DNA of 6,936 nucleotides from Clostridium sp. CAG:590 (GTDB lineage: Bacteria > Bacillota > Clostridia > Lachnospirales > Lachnospiraceae), in assembly GCA_000431135.1 (NCBI GenBank), contig HF987850.1, positions 551 to 7,486 on the forward strand, given 5' to 3'. The translations under genes and the position numbers were made by a program. A model generated the notes under the pieces. It was not told the DNA's origin and searched no databases. It saw nothing but the letters and a program-made list of their open reading frames with translations. The number at the start of each line of letters is the position of its first letter. Positions within the stretch are counted from its first letter, which is position 1. Shown here in pieces: positions 5,874-6,936 of the stretch.

Positions 5874-5933
5874 CACACGAACCGCCTATTAATTGAAAAT
5901 CTCTCTCAATAAAAGCTTTTCCAACTTCCTACA

Positions 5934-5962
5934 TTGCCATTTTCCCTTAGGAGGAGTATAGT
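5934..5962 (+). promoter_or_regulatory. Promoter of the methionine aminopeptidase gene
   Basis: TTGCCA (5934-5939) and TATAGT (5957-5962) are 17 bases apart. The predicted start near 5969 gives a leader of about 30 bases. It diverges from the heptad-repeat promoter about 60 bases away. I see no operator dyad here, which fits a constitutive housekeeping gene. Confidence 0.65.
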
Positions 5963-5998
5963 ATCTGTAGTAAATGTGAAAACAAAGGAGTTGTAACA

Positions 5999-6874
5999 AT
6001 GAGTAGTAAATTAGGTAGAAATGATATGTGCTGGTGTAAAAGTGGCAAGAAATACAAATACTGTCACGAAAACTTTGATAATAGGATTGATCATTTCAGA
6101 CGATTAGGTGCGGAAGTACCAACACACAATATGATCAAGACACCGGAACAAATTGCAAAGATCAAAGAAAGCGCCAAGATCAATATTGAAATATTAGATT
6201 ATGTTGCCGCTCACATCAAAGCCGGAATCACAACCGAAGAGATTGACCAATGGGTATATGACATCACCACCAAACATGGTGCGATTCCTGCCCCACTGAA
6301 CTATGAAGGTTTCCCTAAAAGCGTATGCACTTCTATCAACGAAGAAGTATGCCATGGCATACCTTCTTCTGACGTTGTATTAAAAGATGGTGATATCATC
6401 AATGTAGATGCTTCCACTATATTAGATGGTTATTTTTCCGATTCTTCCAGAATGTTTTGCATCGGCGATGTATCTCCAGAGAAACAGCGTTTAGTCGACA
6501 TCGCCAAAGAAAGTCTGCAGGTCGGATTAAAGGAAGTCAAACCATGGGGTTACCTCGGCGATATGGGACAAGCCATCAATGATTTTGCCATGGAAAACGG
6601 ATACTCCGTTGTAAGAGAAATCGGAGGACACGGTGTCGGTATTGAATTCCATGAAGACCCATGGGTAAGCTATGTATCCCATCGTGGAACGGAAATGATC
6701 ATGGCTCCCGGCATGATGTTTACAATCGAACCAATGATCAACATGGGTAAAGCTCCGATCTACACAGACAAGAATAACGGTTGGACAGTTCGTACCAAAG
6801 ACGGACTTCCTTCCGCTCAATGGGAGATTCAAATTCTTATCACAAACGACGGTTACGAAATCATCTCCTACTAA
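5999..6874 (+). CDS. map: Type I methionine aminopeptidase with N-terminal SEC-C zinc motif
   Basis: Cytoplasmic metalloenzyme that removes the initiator methionine from new proteins after deformylation. Residues 6-23 form a SEC-C motif (G-R-N-D-M-C-W-C then S-G-K-K-Y-K-Y-C-H) with zinc ligands C11, C13, C22 and H23; this motif is thought to bind ribosomes or proteins. The pita-bread catalytic domain follows from about residue 47. It has the substrate histidine H119 in V-C-H-G-I-P and the dinuclear metal ligands D137 (N-V-D-A-S), D148 (F-S-D-S-S), H211 (G-G-H-G-V-G), E244 (T-I-E-P-M) and E276 (S-A-Q-W-E), with H218 in F-H-E-D-P. All are present, so it should be active. The usual S-A-Q-F-E-H-T signature reads S-A-Q-W-E-I-Q here, a variation beside an intact ligand. 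Length, 291 residues, fits a SEC-C-fused enzyme. AAAGGAG lies eight bases before the ATG. No gene follows within the window. Confidence 0.97.
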   Translation: MSSKLGRNDMCWCKSGKKYKYCHENFDNRIDHFRRLGAEVPTHNMIKTPEQIAKIKESAKINIEILDYVAAHIKAGITTEEIDQWVYDITTKHGAIPAPLNYEGFPKSVCTSINEEVCHGIPSSDVVLKDGDIINVDASTILDGYFSDSSRMFCIGDVSPEKQRLVDIAKESLQVGLKEVKPWGYLGDMGQAINDFAMENGYSVVREIGGHGVGIEFHEDPWVSYVSHRGTEMIMAPGMMFTIEPMINMGKAPIYTDKNNGWTVRTKDGLPSAQWEIQILITNDGYEIISY

Positions 6875-6880
6875 ACCATC

Positions 6881-6930
6881 ACACCCTTGCACAGCGTAAG
6901 TTAGACGGACGCGCGAAATAATCAGGGTGT
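6881..6930. repeat. Inverted repeat downstream of map, at the window edge
   Basis: Seven-base arms ACACCCT (6881-6887) and AGGGTGT (6924-6930) enclose 36 bases, inside which GCGT (6894-6897) can pair with ACGC (6909-6912). It starts seven bases after the map stop codon, where a terminator would be expected, but no T-run is visible in the six bases left. It may be a terminator, a structured leader or RNA of the next locus, or chance. Confidence 0.4.
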
Positions 6931-6936
6931 AGTATC

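Noticed and set aside
5911..5920. AAAAGCTTTT palindrome in the divergent intergenic region
   Set aside because: Short, AT-rich and self-complementary by composition; no second copy and no clear placement relative to either promoter.
6527..6892. Minus-strand open frame of 121 codons opposite map
   Set aside because: It overlaps the catalytic half of the aminopeptidase in antisense, matches no recognisable family and has no convincing start site.
6898..6904. A third GTTAG half-site after map
   Set aside because: AAGTTAG is present, but no CTAAC follows six bases later, so it is not the operator motif.

Overview
The window looks like chromosome of a moderately AT-rich anaerobic Bacillota, most likely a Clostridia/Lachnospiraceae-type gut bacterium. 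This is inferred from the short clostridial-type flavodoxin, the DUF3793 neighbour, the SEC-C-tagged methionine aminopeptidase, the strong AGGAG ribosome sites and the clostridial type of secreted LxxG-heptad protein. No transposon, phage, CRISPR, tRNA or rRNA sequence is visible. Genes cover nearly everything; the longest gene-free gap is just under 200 bases, and every gap has readable regulatory sequence.

Layout, left to right. (1) 1-1058, minus strand: a two-gene operon, a DUF3793 protein followed by a flavodoxin cut by the window edge. It is driven by a promoter with a perfect 20-base palindrome at the predicted transcription start. (2) 1049-3802, minus strand: a zinc/cadmium resistance operon in the order ArsR/SmtB repressor, free-standing HMA metal-binding protein, PIB-2 P-type ATPase. 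It has a consensus promoter, an ArsR-type operator and a strong intrinsic terminator. (3) 3822-5873, minus strand: a single gene for a large secreted protein with LxxG heptad repeats. It has its own strong promoter, an operator of the same design as in (1), and a probable terminator. (4) 5934-6874, plus strand: a divergent type I methionine aminopeptidase with an N-terminal SEC-C zinc motif, followed by an inverted repeat at the window edge.

How it fits together. The zinc operon reads as a self-contained circuit: the repressor carries the intact alpha-5 zinc site (D102, H104, H115, E118), its operator lies just downstream of a TTGACA/TATAAT promoter, and the products are an exporter and a separate HMA protein that may deliver metal to it. 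The least expected signal is that the DUF3793-flavodoxin operon and the secreted heptad-repeat gene, about 4.8 kb apart, share the motif GTTAG-N6-CTAAC placed 8-12 bases downstream of the -10 box. Flavodoxin is a classic iron-starvation protein that replaces ferredoxin, so I infer a common metal-dependent repressor, perhaps DtxR-like. That would put the uncharacterised secreted protein in an iron or metal-limitation regulon. The regulator itself is not in the window.
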